Source: Bradyrhizobium algeriense (GTDB lineage: Bacteria; Pseudomonadota; Alphaproteobacteria; Rhizobiales; Xanthobacteraceae). From it: a stretch of DNA of 64,000 nucleotides. The notes beneath the pieces were generated by a model, which made no database searches, was not told the DNA's origin, and saw only the letters and a program-made list of their open reading frames with translations. Below are positions 28,401 to 35,850 of this stretch, piece after piece. The stretch is taken from assembly GCF_036924595.1 (NCBI RefSeq), contig NZ_JAZHRV010000001.1, forward strand, positions 8,038,605 through 8,102,604, read 5' to 3'. Position 1 is the first letter of the stretch. Each line of letters begins with the position of its first letter. Both the position numbers and the translations under genes were made by a program.

Positions 28401-29004
28401 GCTTGACGATGGATTCGGTGGCGATCGCCAGCATCAGGCCGTGCTGGTGCTCGGTGGCGTCGGTCTGGCGGGTGCCGAACAGCACCGCGAATGCCGCCAT
28501 CGCCAGTGTCACGACCAGCGCGATGTCGCCGATGATCGGCATCGAGGAGAACAGCTTGTCCTCGCTCAGGATCGTTTCCAGCGAGGACGCCACCGCCTTG
28601 AGCTGCAGCGCGATGTAAGGCACCGATCCGAAGATCGCGATGACAGCCACCGTGGCGGCGACAGCCTGGCTCTTGCCGTAGCGCGCCGCGATGAAGTCGG
28701 CGATCGAGGTGATGTTCTGCGACTTGGCGAGCTGGATCACGCGCCGCAATAACGGCGTGCAAAGCCCGATCATCAGGATCGGGCCGACATAGATCGCGAG
28801 GAAGTCGATGCTGGTGCGGGTGGCGAAACCGACCGAGCCGAAGAAGGTCCAGGAAGTGCAGTAGATCGCCAGCGACAGCGGATAGATCAGCATGCCGGCG
28901 CGGCCGCGCTGACCCGGCGACAGCCGGTCGCCATAGCTGGCGACGCCAAACAACAGGCCGATATAGGCGAACGCGGCGGCGATTACGCCCCAGTCGTGCA
29001 GCAT
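25495..29004 (-). CDS. SSS-domain hybrid histidine kinase (CrbS/CbrA/MxtR-like)
   Basis: This 1169-residue membrane sensor kinase starts with a sodium:solute symporter-like domain of about 13 helices (residues 1-520), with GQRGRAGMLIYPLSLAIYCTSW and NITSIADFIAARYGKSQ. A linker and PAS domain follow (about 640-760; VFDADLQLICSNAQFGEIL), then a coiled coil and HisKA with the H-box AAASHDILQPLNAARLY. The HATPase has NFISNAIKYTPRG, DTGVGIP and GLGLGLSIV. A C-terminal receiver carries the aspartate in LLVDYHLDRG and the lysine in ILNKPVKP. This architecture is that of CbrA/CrbS/MxtR kinases, which control acetate or carbon use. It faces the regulator and HAD genes convergently. Confidence 0.92.
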   Translation of the reverse strand: MLHDWGVIAAAFAYIGLLFGVASYGDRLSPGQRGRAGMLIYPLSLAIYCTSWTFFGSVGFATRTSIDFLAIYVGPILMIGLCTPLLRRVIQLAKSQNITSIADFIAARYGKSQAVAATVAVIAIFGSVPYIALQLKAVASSLETILSEDKLFSSMPIIGDIALVVTLAMAAFAVLFGTRQTDATEHQHGLMLAIATESIVKLVAFLAAGAFVTFWMFTPVELIERAMKTPEAVRAINYVPSIGNFLTMTLLSFCAIMLLPRQFHVSVVENSSPEEVSRARWLFPLYLIAINLFVIPIALAGLVTFPFGAVDSDMYVLALPIEADSPLLSIAVFVGGLSAATAMVIVECVALSIMVSNDIVLPLVLQRSPATRDGSKDFGDFLLRIRRFAIFAIMVMAYFYYRALGNAQLAAIGLLSFAALAQLAPAFFGGLFWRKGTARGAMTGMLIGFAVWAYTLFLPSFLEGNPTGLLLLQHGPFGIEALRPRALFGADLPPLMHGVLWSLSLNILTYIVMSIAQRPSSIERLQADLFVPNTLTPIAPTFRRWRTTVTVQDIQTTVAQYLGPERAAQAFEAFAAGRPGNLDLAAPADFELLQHAERLIASSIGAASSRLVMSLLLRKRTVSAKAALKLLDDSHAALHFNREILQTALNHVRQGIAVFDADLQLICSNAQFGEILALPPHLVQLGIPLQEILEFMGAVSPADFSDPDGLLQRRLDAYTTEGEPYLERLPDRHMVIEVRSNRMPGGGFVVTFSDVTPSFEAAEALERANATLEKRVRDRTEELTRLNSELAQAKSTAEDANISKTRFLAAASHDILQPLNAARLYVTSLVERQNGGEDSRLVENIDDSLEAIEEILGALLDISRLDAGAMTTSISSFKMADLMRSLEIEFAPIARAKGLELTFVPCSLPVQSDRSLLRRLLQNFISNAIKYTPRGRVLVGCRRHGQSLQIAVYDTGVGIPVTKRSEIFKEFHRLEQGARIARGLGLGLSIVERLARVLNHGIAIDANVSGGSVFSVTVPVAKAIDHTAAVTSATPLSKTPISGALVVCIENDPAILDGMKTLLTAWDAEVIAVTDPEAAIAAIESSGSSVTGLLVDYHLDRGNGVAAIREIRRRFGENIPAILITADRSPNVRAAAREENIAILNKPVKPASLRALLGQWRAQQLVAAE

Positions 29005-29134
29005 CGCTGCTTGTCTCCCTTCCCGGCCTTGGGGCGTTCGAAACCGCCGGGGCCGGAAGAGGCGAGTATAAGCGCTTTGGGCCGGCAGCGCACCGCGTTA
29101 CCGGCCCAATTTGCGAAGGTTTGGAGGGGTAGGG

Positions 29135-30364
29135 TTACTCGGCCGCGAGCGATTTCTGCTTCACGGGCAGTCCGAGCCGGTCCCAGACCTGCAGCAGCGC
29201 TTCGGCGAGCCCGTCGATCAGGCCGTCATCGTGGTAGGGCGAGGGCGTGATCCTTAAGCGCTCGGTTCCCTTGGCAACCGTCGGATAGTTGATCGGCTGG
29301 ATATAGATGCCGTGCTCCTCCAGCAGCATGTCGGAGGCCTGCTTGCACTTCTCGGGATCGCCGACGAACAGCGGCACGATGTGGGTTTCGTTCGACATCA
29401 CGGGGAGGCCTGCGGCGTTGAGGATCGCCTTGACCCGGGCGGCGCGGTCCTGGTGGCGCTCGCGCTCCCAGTTCGAGGTCTTGAGGTGGCGGATCGCGGC
29501 CGTTGCGGCCGAACAGATCGCGGGCGGCAGCGCCGTCGTGAAGATGAAGCCCGGTGCGTACGAGCGGACCGCGTCGATGATCTCGGCATTGCCGGCGATG
29601 TAGCCGCCGAGGCAGCCGAAGGCCTTGGCGAGCGTGCCTTCCAGCACGTCGATGCGATGCATGACGCCGTCGCGCTCGGCAATGCCGCCGCCGCGCGGGC
29701 CGTACATGCCGACCGCATGGACCTCGTCTACATAGGTCATGGCGCCGTATTTCTCGGCGAGATCGCAGATCTTTGCGAGCGGGGCTACGTCGCCGTCCAT
29801 CGAATACAGGCTCTCGCAGGCGATCAGCTTCGGCCGCTCGGGACCCGCCGCGATCAGCAGCTCTTCGAGATGCGCGAGGTCATTGTGGCGGAAAATCTGC
29901 CGCTCGCAGCCGGCCTGGCGCACGCCTTCGATCATCGAATTGTGGTTCAGCGCGTCAGACAGAATGAGGCAGTTCGGAATGAGTTTTGCGATCGTCGAGA
30001 TGCCGGTCTGGTTCGAAACGTAGCCGGAGGTGAACAGCAGCGAAGCCTGCTTGCCGTGCAGGTCGGCCAGTTCCTGTTCGAGTTGCACCAGCGGATGATG
30101 GGTGCCCGCGATGTTGCGGGTGCCGCCGGCGCCGGTGCCAACTCTCGTGGCGGTCTCGACCATGGCGCCGACCACCTTCGGGTGCTGGCCCATGCCGAGA
30201 TAGTCGTTGGAGCACCAGATCACGACATTGCGCGGGCCTTTTGGCGAGTGCCAGACCGCATGCGGGAAGCGGCCCGCGATCCGTTCGAGGTCGGCGAAAA
30301 CGCGGTAGCGCCGCTCGTCATGCAGGCGGTTGAGGGCGGCACTGAAAAATTTACTGTAATCCAT
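29135..30364 (-). CDS. hemA: 5-aminolevulinate synthase
   Basis: It makes 5-aminolevulinate from glycine and succinyl-CoA, the first step of haem synthesis in Alphaproteobacteria. The 409 residues show the family core: [13 protein letters not shown], the glycine-rich [32 protein letters not shown], and the PLP lysine in [21 protein letters not shown] one codon upstream is possible; the ATG at 30364 gives MDYSKFF. It is a single gene downstream of a LysR gene with 146 bases between them. Confidence 0.96.
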   Translation of the reverse strand: MDYSKFFSAALNRLHDERRYRVFADLERIAGRFPHAVWHSPKGPRNVVIWCSNDYLGMGQHPKVVGAMVETATRVGTGAGGTRNIAGTHHPLVQLEQELADLHGKQASLLFTSGYVSNQTGISTIAKLIPNCLILSDALNHNSMIEGVRQAGCERQIFRHNDLAHLEELLIAAGPERPKLIACESLYSMDGDVAPLAKICDLAEKYGAMTYVDEVHAVGMYGPRGGGIAERDGVMHRIDVLEGTLAKAFGCLGGYIAGNAEIIDAVRSYAPGFIFTTALPPAICSAATAAIRHLKTSNWERERHQDRAARVKAILNAAGLPVMSNETHIVPLFVGDPEKCKQASDMLLEEHGIYIQPINYPTVAKGTERLRITPSPYHDDGLIDGLAEALLQVWDRLGLPVKQKSLAAE

Positions 30365-30510
30365 CACAAGGACCTGGAACCGGAACCGGCCGGATTGGCT
30401 TCGCGCCTTTTTAGAGCCTTTCCAGCTTTGGTGTCTATGCGAATTCCCACATTTCGGCGCGGCTCCGGGATGCTACCAACGCAGCGCAAATGTTGATCGG
30501 GATCAAGGCG

Positions 30511-31389
30511 CTAGTTGCGCTTCCTGGTCCTGGGAACGGGTTGCTCTGCAACCGGCGCCAGAGATGCCAGCGTTGCCGCCAGTGCCGCCGCCGCGGCAGC
30601 GGGCCGGTCCCGTTCAAAGATCGCGAATTCGAGGTCCGGAAGGCGCGGCAGGCCCTCCGCGGCGCCGAGGACGCGTAAGCCGCCGACGATGGCGCTCACC
30701 GGCAGCGGTGTAACGGCAAGGCCGGCCAGGCCCGCGGCGCGGACACCGGTCAGGCTGGGGCTAGTGTAGACGATCTCCCAGGAAAGATCGCTGGTGCGCA
30801 GCGCTTGAAGTGCGGCCTCGCGCGACACCGAATGCTCGCGATACAGCGCCAGCGGCAACGGCGCGCCAGCAGCGAATTCAAAGGTGTCTGCGGCGGTCCA
30901 CAACAGCGGCTCGCGCCATGCAAGACGTCCGCGTGATGTGCCGAGCGGACGCTTGGCCAGCACCACGTCGAGCCGCCCGGCGTCGAGCTCTCCGATCAGT
31001 TCGGAACTGACGCCGATCTGCACCTCGAGCTTCACGTGCGGATGCAATTTGGCGAAGCGGCCGAGCGCGGGCGGCAGCGAACCGCTGGCAACTTCCTCGA
31101 CCGCGCCCAGGCGTACCATGCCGGATAGTTGCGGGGCGTGGAGGCGACGCCGCGCCGCTTCTTCGAGCTGCAGCAACCGCCGCGCGTCATCCAGCAGCAT
31201 CTCGCCGTCGTCGGTCAGCGCGACCGTCCGCGTGGTGCGGCGGAACAGCGGCCGCCTGGTCTCGAGTTCGAGGCGCTTGATCTGCTGGCTTACCGTCGAC
31301 TGCGTGAGGTGGAGCTGCTCGGCGGCACGGTGGAAGCCGCCGCAATCGGCGACTGCGACGAAGGTGCGGAGGAGGTCGAATTCGAGCAT
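30511..31389 (-). CDS. LysR-family transcriptional regulator divergent from the malonate genes
   Basis: This 292-residue regulator starts MLEFDLLRTFVAVADCGGF. Its N-terminal HTH is HRAAEQLHLTQSTVSQQIKRL, and it has the LysR dimer helix and a substrate-binding-like effector domain. The frame opens at 31416; the ATG at 31389 gives the standard LysR N-terminus. It is transcribed away from mdcA with 111 bases between the starts, the usual arrangement for a LysR that controls its neighbour. Malonate or malonyl-CoA as effector is inference. Confidence 0.92.
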   Translation of the reverse strand: MLEFDLLRTFVAVADCGGFHRAAEQLHLTQSTVSQQIKRLELETRRPLFRRTTRTVALTDDGEMLLDDARRLLQLEEAARRRLHAPQLSGMVRLGAVEEVASGSLPPALGRFAKLHPHVKLEVQIGVSSELIGELDAGRLDVVLAKRPLGTSRGRLAWREPLLWTAADTFEFAAGAPLPLALYREHSVSREAALQALRTSDLSWEIVYTSPSLTGVRAAGLAGLAVTPLPVSAIVGGLRVLGAAEGLPRLPDLEFAIFERDRPAAAAAALAATLASLAPVAEQPVPRTRKRN

Positions 31390-31421
31390 GGCCAACTGAT
31401 TATGCTTTGCGATCAATCATA

Positions 31422-31443
31422 TTATAAAATATCGTTTCTATAA
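31422..31443. promoter_or_regulatory. Candidate LysR operator in the lysR-mdcA intergenic region
   Basis: An AT-rich patch in a GC-rich genome holds the inverted repeat TTATA-N12-TATAA and an overlapping ATATT/AATAT pair. It lies between the divergent LysR and mdcA starts, where an operator and both promoters are expected. The assignment is by position and symmetry only. Confidence 0.4.
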
Positions 31444-31500
31444 TCAATATCCCGCCCCTACCGTTAGTCATCGGTATCCCGGACCATGGAAGGGCTCACG

Positions 31501-33201
31501 ATGTCACAACAACCAACCCCGAGATCGACAAACCGCGGCGATCGCTTGCGCAGGGCTCAATCGGTCTGCGGCGACGGAAAAGTCTGTCCGCCCGATCGCG
31601 CCACGACGCTGCTTGAGGCCGTCATCGAGCCCTTCGACCGCGTCGCGGTCGAAGGGGATAATCAGAAGCAGGCCGATTTTCTCGCTGCCGCACTCGCCAA
31701 GGCCGATCCTGCGCGGCTGCATGATCTTCACATGGTGCAGTCGGTGCTGGCCTTGCCCGATCACCTCGCGGTGTTCGAGCGCGGCATCGCCAGCCGGCTC
31801 GACTTTGCCTTTGCCGGCCCGCAAAGCCGCAAGCTCGCCGAACTGGTCGCGACGGGTTCGCTCAAGATGGGCGCGATCCACACCTATCTCGAACTTTACG
31901 GGCGGATGCTGGTCGACCTGACGCCGCGCGTTGCGCTGATCGTGGCCGACAAGGCCGACCGCGACGGCAACCTCTACACGGGGCCGAATACCGAGGACAC
32001 GCCTGTCATCACCGAGGCGACCGCCTTCCGTGGCGGGATCGTGGTGGCACAGGTCAATGAGATCGTCGATCGCTTGCCGCGGGTCGACATTCCCGGCGAT
32101 TGGGTCGACTTCGTCGTCCCGGGCCCAAAGCCATACCTCATCGAGCCGCTGTTCACGCGCGATCCCGCAAAGGTCCGCGACCAGAACATCCTGATGGCGA
32201 TGATGGCGATTGCCGCCGTCTATGAGCCCTACGAAGTACAGCGGCTCAATCACGGCATCGGTTACGCCACGGCGGCGATCGAATTGATCCTTCCGACCTT
32301 CGCCGCGGCGCGTGGATTAAAGGGGAAGGTCGCAAGACACTTCGTGCTCAATCCGCACCCAACGCTGATCCCCGCGATCGAGGCCGGCTTCGTCGACAAC
32401 GTCTATTGCTTCGGCTCCGAGCTCGGCATGGAGCGATACATGTCGGCGCGTGCCGACGTGTTTCCGGTGGGCAGTGACGGCAATTTGCGTTCGAACCGCG
32501 CGCTGGCCCAGGTCGCCGGGCAATATGCCTGCGACCTCTTCATCGGCGGCACCCTGCAGATCGACGCCGAGGGCAACAGCTCCACGGCGACAAAGGACCG
32601 GATCACCGGTTTCGGCGGCGCGCCAAATATGGGCGCCGATGCGCGCGGACGGCGGCATGACAGTCCGGCCTGGTTGCGCGCGGGCAGGGAGGCCGGCGAA
32701 ACCATCCGCGGGCGCAAGCTTGTGGTGCAGATGGTCCAGACCCGGCAGCCGAATGGCGCGCCGAGCTTTGTCGAACGGCTGGATGCGTTCGACCTGGCGG
32801 CGGCCGCGGGCTTCGCATTGCCGCCGGTGATGATCTACGGCGATGACGTCACCCATGTGATCACCGAGGAAGGCGTCGCAAATCTCCTGCTTTGCCGCTC
32901 AGTGGCGGAACGCGCGGCAGCGCTGCGCGCCATTGCCGGTGACACCGAATTCGGGCGCGCGCGGTCGGCCGAAATGACCGAGGATTTGCGCAGGCGCGGC
33001 ATCGTGATGCGACCGTCCGATCTCGGCATCGACGCCACGACGGCAACGCGCGATCTGCTCGCCGCGCAGACGCTCGACGATCTCGTCGCCTGCTCCGGCG
33101 GTCTTTACGCGCCGCCGGCGAAATTCCTTCGGCCGTCAGTCGCGACGCCCGCAACGGCCGACGTCCAGGCGAAGCCGGCGCTCCATTCCGCAGAAGGATA
33201 A
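31501..33201 (+). CDS. mdcA: Malonate decarboxylase alpha subunit (acetyl:malonate acyl-carrier/CoA transferase)
   Basis: This 566-residue protein matches MdcA across its length. Examples are IEPFDRVAVEGDNQKQADFLA, the HMVQSVLALPDHLAVFERGIA segment, and the late ITEEGVANLLLCRS. In classical systems MdcA moves malonate onto the acyl-carrier subunit MdcC. Here mdcB, mdcC, mdcD, mdcE, mdcG and mdcH are all absent from the flanks, and the next gene, five bases on, is malonyl-CoA decarboxylase. The enzyme may therefore act as an acetyl-CoA:malonate CoA-transferase. I chose the ATG at 31501 for its GGAAGGG site (31488-31494) over the ATG at 31486. Confidence 0.9.
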   Translation: MSQQPTPRSTNRGDRLRRAQSVCGDGKVCPPDRATTLLEAVIEPFDRVAVEGDNQKQADFLAAALAKADPARLHDLHMVQSVLALPDHLAVFERGIASRLDFAFAGPQSRKLAELVATGSLKMGAIHTYLELYGRMLVDLTPRVALIVADKADRDGNLYTGPNTEDTPVITEATAFRGGIVVAQVNEIVDRLPRVDIPGDWVDFVVPGPKPYLIEPLFTRDPAKVRDQNILMAMMAIAAVYEPYEVQRLNHGIGYATAAIELILPTFAAARGLKGKVARHFVLNPHPTLIPAIEAGFVDNVYCFGSELGMERYMSARADVFPVGSDGNLRSNRALAQVAGQYACDLFIGGTLQIDAEGNSSTATKDRITGFGGAPNMGADARGRRHDSPAWLRAGREAGETIRGRKLVVQMVQTRQPNGAPSFVERLDAFDLAAAAGFALPPVMIYGDDVTHVITEEGVANLLLCRSVAERAAALRAIAGDTEFGRARSAEMTEDLRRRGIVMRPSDLGIDATTATRDLLAAQTLDDLVACSGGLYAPPAKFLRPSVATPATADVQAKPALHSAEG

Positions 33202-33206
33202 ACGTC

Positions 33207-34592
33207 ATGAAGAACGCCCGAACCAGCCATTTTCGCGACGTACAATCAGGGTCGTCCTGGCTGGAGCGGCTTCGGATTTCGCTCGGCCTGCGCGGCAGCG
33301 CCGACGCCGGATCGGCGCCCGATGCCATCGCGCCGCTCGATCAGGCGAAGCGGCTCGCGGCAGCCTTGCTGTCCGAACGCGGCGAAGCTTCCGGCGCGGT
33401 GGTTGCGCGCGAACTGCACGACGTCCTGCGGGGCCTCGATGCCGACGATCGCAGTCGTTTCCACCGCCATCTCGCCACCAACTTCCTGCCCGACGCGGCC
33501 GCGTTGCGGGCGGCCGCGCAAGCCTATCTTGCCGGCGCCACGGCCGAGAGCGCGGCGCGGCTGGCGCAAGCAGCCGATCCGCCGCGGCAGGAGCTGTTGC
33601 GGCGAATGAACATGGCAACCGGCGGCACCGGCGCGCTGGTCGCCATGCGCAAGGAGCTGACGGCGCATCTCCGCGACGAGCCGGCCCTGAAGTCGCTGGA
33701 CGGCGATCTCAAGCATCTGTTCGCATCCTGGTTCAACCGCGGCTTTCTCGAACTGCGGCGGATCGACTGGCAGTCGCCGGCGGCGCTGCTCGACAAGCTC
33801 ATCGCCTATGAGGCGGTGCACGAGATTCAGGGCTGGGATGATCTGCGCCGGCGCCTCGCGCCCGATCGGCGCTGCTTTGCCTTCTTTCATCCGGCACTGC
33901 CGGGCGAGCCGCTGATCTTTGTTGAAGTCGCGCTGGTGCAGGGGCTCGCCGGAGCGGTGCAGCCGCTGCTGGTCCAGGACGGCGACGACGATGCCGCGCG
34001 GCAGCGGGCGCAGCGCGCGGACACGGCGATCTTTTATTCGATCTCGAACTGCCAGGACGGCCTGCGCGGCGTTTCGTTCGGCAATTTCCTGATCAAGCAG
34101 GTGGTGGAGGAATTAAAGGCCGAGCTGCCGCATTTGACCCGCTTCTCCACCCTGTCGCCGGTGCCGGGCTTTCGACGCTGGCTGACGGGCACGCTGGCGG
34201 ATGCGAGCGCGGCCGATGCTGCGGCATTGGCCGAACTCAAGATTGACGGGTGGTGGCGCGACGCGTCGCGGAGCGAGGCGCTGCGTCCCTGGCTGATGCA
34301 CCATTGTGCGGCCTATCTGACGCGACCCGTCGCATCGAAGCCGCCGATCGATCCGGTCGCGCGCTTCCATCTCGGCAATGGCGCGCGGCTGGAGCGCATC
34401 AACTGGCTCGGCAATGCCGCGCCGCGCGGCATCGAGGAATCCTTCGGCATCATGGTCAATTACCTCTACGACCCCGGCACGATCGAGGCCAACCACGAGA
34501 CCTTCGCCCATGACGGGACGGTGGTGCGGTCGCCTGACGTCGACGCGCTGATCATGGCCCGGCAACGCCGCGAAGCGTCCGCTCTCAACTAG
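33207..34592 (+). CDS. Malonyl-CoA decarboxylase
   Basis: This 461-residue protein has the length of the rhizobial MatA type and decarboxylates malonyl-CoA to acetyl-CoA. The N-terminal half is the helical domain. The catalytic half shows FFHPALPGEPLIFVEVAL, the serine region SISNCQDGLRGVSFGNFLIK, STLSPVPGFRRWL, and the histidine region RFHLGNGARLERINWLGN. It begins five bases after mdcA with an AGAAGGA site, so the two are one operon. The next gene is on the opposite strand, so the module has just two enzymes plus the LysR. Confidence 0.93.
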   Translation: MKNARTSHFRDVQSGSSWLERLRISLGLRGSADAGSAPDAIAPLDQAKRLAAALLSERGEASGAVVARELHDVLRGLDADDRSRFHRHLATNFLPDAAALRAAAQAYLAGATAESAARLAQAADPPRQELLRRMNMATGGTGALVAMRKELTAHLRDEPALKSLDGDLKHLFASWFNRGFLELRRIDWQSPAALLDKLIAYEAVHEIQGWDDLRRRLAPDRRCFAFFHPALPGEPLIFVEVALVQGLAGAVQPLLVQDGDDDAARQRAQRADTAIFYSISNCQDGLRGVSFGNFLIKQVVEELKAELPHLTRFSTLSPVPGFRRWLTGTLADASAADAAALAELKIDGWWRDASRSEALRPWLMHHCAAYLTRPVASKPPIDPVARFHLGNGARLERINWLGNAAPRGIEESFGIMVNYLYDPGTIEANHETFAHDGTVVRSPDVDALIMARQRREASALN

Positions 34593-34623
34593 CTACCCAA
34601 GGCGGCAGCGCAGGCCGGGCCGT

Positions 34624-35685
34624 TCAGGTGGTGCGGAACCGCAATATGCCGTCGCTGACCTCGCAGGTCAGCCGGCCCTCGACCAGCATGTAGTTGACAT
34701 GCGCGACCAGTTCGCCTGCGGCAAAGCCCATCTGGTGCTCGTCGAGCACATGCTTGTGGAACACGACCGGCACGAGTTCCTTGGAAGTCTGCGGCACTTC
34801 CCGGCAGGCTTCGGCGATCAGGCGGCAGCGGTCCTCGTGATGGTCGGCGAGTTGCTTGATGCGGGTCTTCAGCCCGTAGAACGGCACGCCGTGACCGGGT
34901 AGCACCATGACGTCGTAGGGCAGCGTGGTGGTCAGGCTCGCCAGCGAGGCCAGATATTCGCCGAGCGAGTTCTGGTCGGGCTCGACCGCCCAGACGCTGA
35001 CATTGGGCGAGATCTTGCTCAGCACCTGGTCGGCGGAGAGGAACAATTTGTCGGCGGCGCAATACAGCATCACCTGGTCGAGCGCGTGGCCGCCGCCGGT
35101 GATCACCTTGAAGCGGCGGGCGCCGATCACGACCTCGTCGCCATGCGAGATGCGGCGATAGGACGGCGGCAGCACCGAAACCCGCTTCAAATAATCCTGG
35201 CCGCGGCCGAGCAATCGGTCGGTCAGGCTTTCATCCATGCCGTGCCGGCGGAAGAACAGCCGCTGCGCGTTGCGGCGCTCCTCGGTGCCGCGGTTCTGGT
35301 GATAGACCGATTGCAGGTATTCGACCTGCGACATCTGCAGCGGGCAGTCGAAGCGCTCCGTGATCCACCCGGCGAGGCCGACGTGATCGGGATGCGAATG
35401 GGTGACGATCAGCCGCGTCACCTTCACATGCCGGAGCGGCCCCTCGAACAGGGTGGTCCAGGCCGCAATGGATTCCTCATTGCCGAATCCGGAATCGATC
35501 ATCGCCCAGCCGTCGCCATCGGCCAGCAGATAGATGTTCACGTGATTGAGCCGGAACGGCAGCTTCAGGCGGACCCAAAGCACGCCGGGCACCACCTCGA
35601 CGACCTGATCGTGGCCGGGGTGGTTTTCGAAGGGGTATCGCAGTGCCTCGGCCGAGGACTGCGCGATGTCGGTTTTCGAATGCAT
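34624..35685 (-). CDS. Metallo-beta-lactamase-fold hydrolase
   Basis: This 353-residue protein of the MBL superfamily has the metal motif THSHPDHVG (HxHxDH), a later ligand histidine in GGGHALDQ, an aspartate at FLSADQVL, and a final histidine in VLPGHGVPFYG. The C-terminal extension (ELVPVVFHKHVLDEHQMGFA) is of the kind found in the LACTB2/glyoxalase II-like group that hydrolyses thioesters or other small esters. The exact substrate is unknown. It converges on the malonate operon and is single. Confidence 0.87.
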   Translation of the reverse strand: MHSKTDIAQSSAEALRYPFENHPGHDQVVEVVPGVLWVRLKLPFRLNHVNIYLLADGDGWAMIDSGFGNEESIAAWTTLFEGPLRHVKVTRLIVTHSHPDHVGLAGWITERFDCPLQMSQVEYLQSVYHQNRGTEERRNAQRLFFRRHGMDESLTDRLLGRGQDYLKRVSVLPPSYRRISHGDEVVIGARRFKVITGGGHALDQVMLYCAADKLFLSADQVLSKISPNVSVWAVEPDQNSLGEYLASLASLTTTLPYDVMVLPGHGVPFYGLKTRIKQLADHHEDRCRLIAEACREVPQTSKELVPVVFHKHVLDEHQMGFAAGELVAHVNYMLVEGRLTCEVSDGILRFRTT

Positions 35686-35738
35686 GCTACCGGCTTAGCG
35701 GCAGAGGCGGCGCCGCGCCAGCCGAAAAAGCGGGTGGC

Positions 35739-35843
35739 CGTCATTCCGGGGCGCATCGAAGATGCGAACCTCAGGTGTGCGGTTGCACACCGGGGAATCT
35801 CGAGATTCCGGGTTCTATGCTTCGCATAGCCCCGGAATGACGT
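35739..35843. repeat. Intergenic repeat (CGTCATTCCGGGG family), copy 1
   Basis: Perfect 13-base terminal arms CGTCATTCCGGGG and CCCCGGAATGACG surround inner palindromes (GGTGTGCGGTTGCACACC; GAATCTCGAGATTC; CTATGCTTCGCATAG). The element sits between two minus-strand genes. A related left end occurs at 50321. Confidence 0.85.
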
Positions 35844-35850
35844 TGTTTTT

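Noticed and set aside
29312..30496. 394-codon plus-strand open frame
   Set aside because: Antisense to hemA, which is unmistakable.
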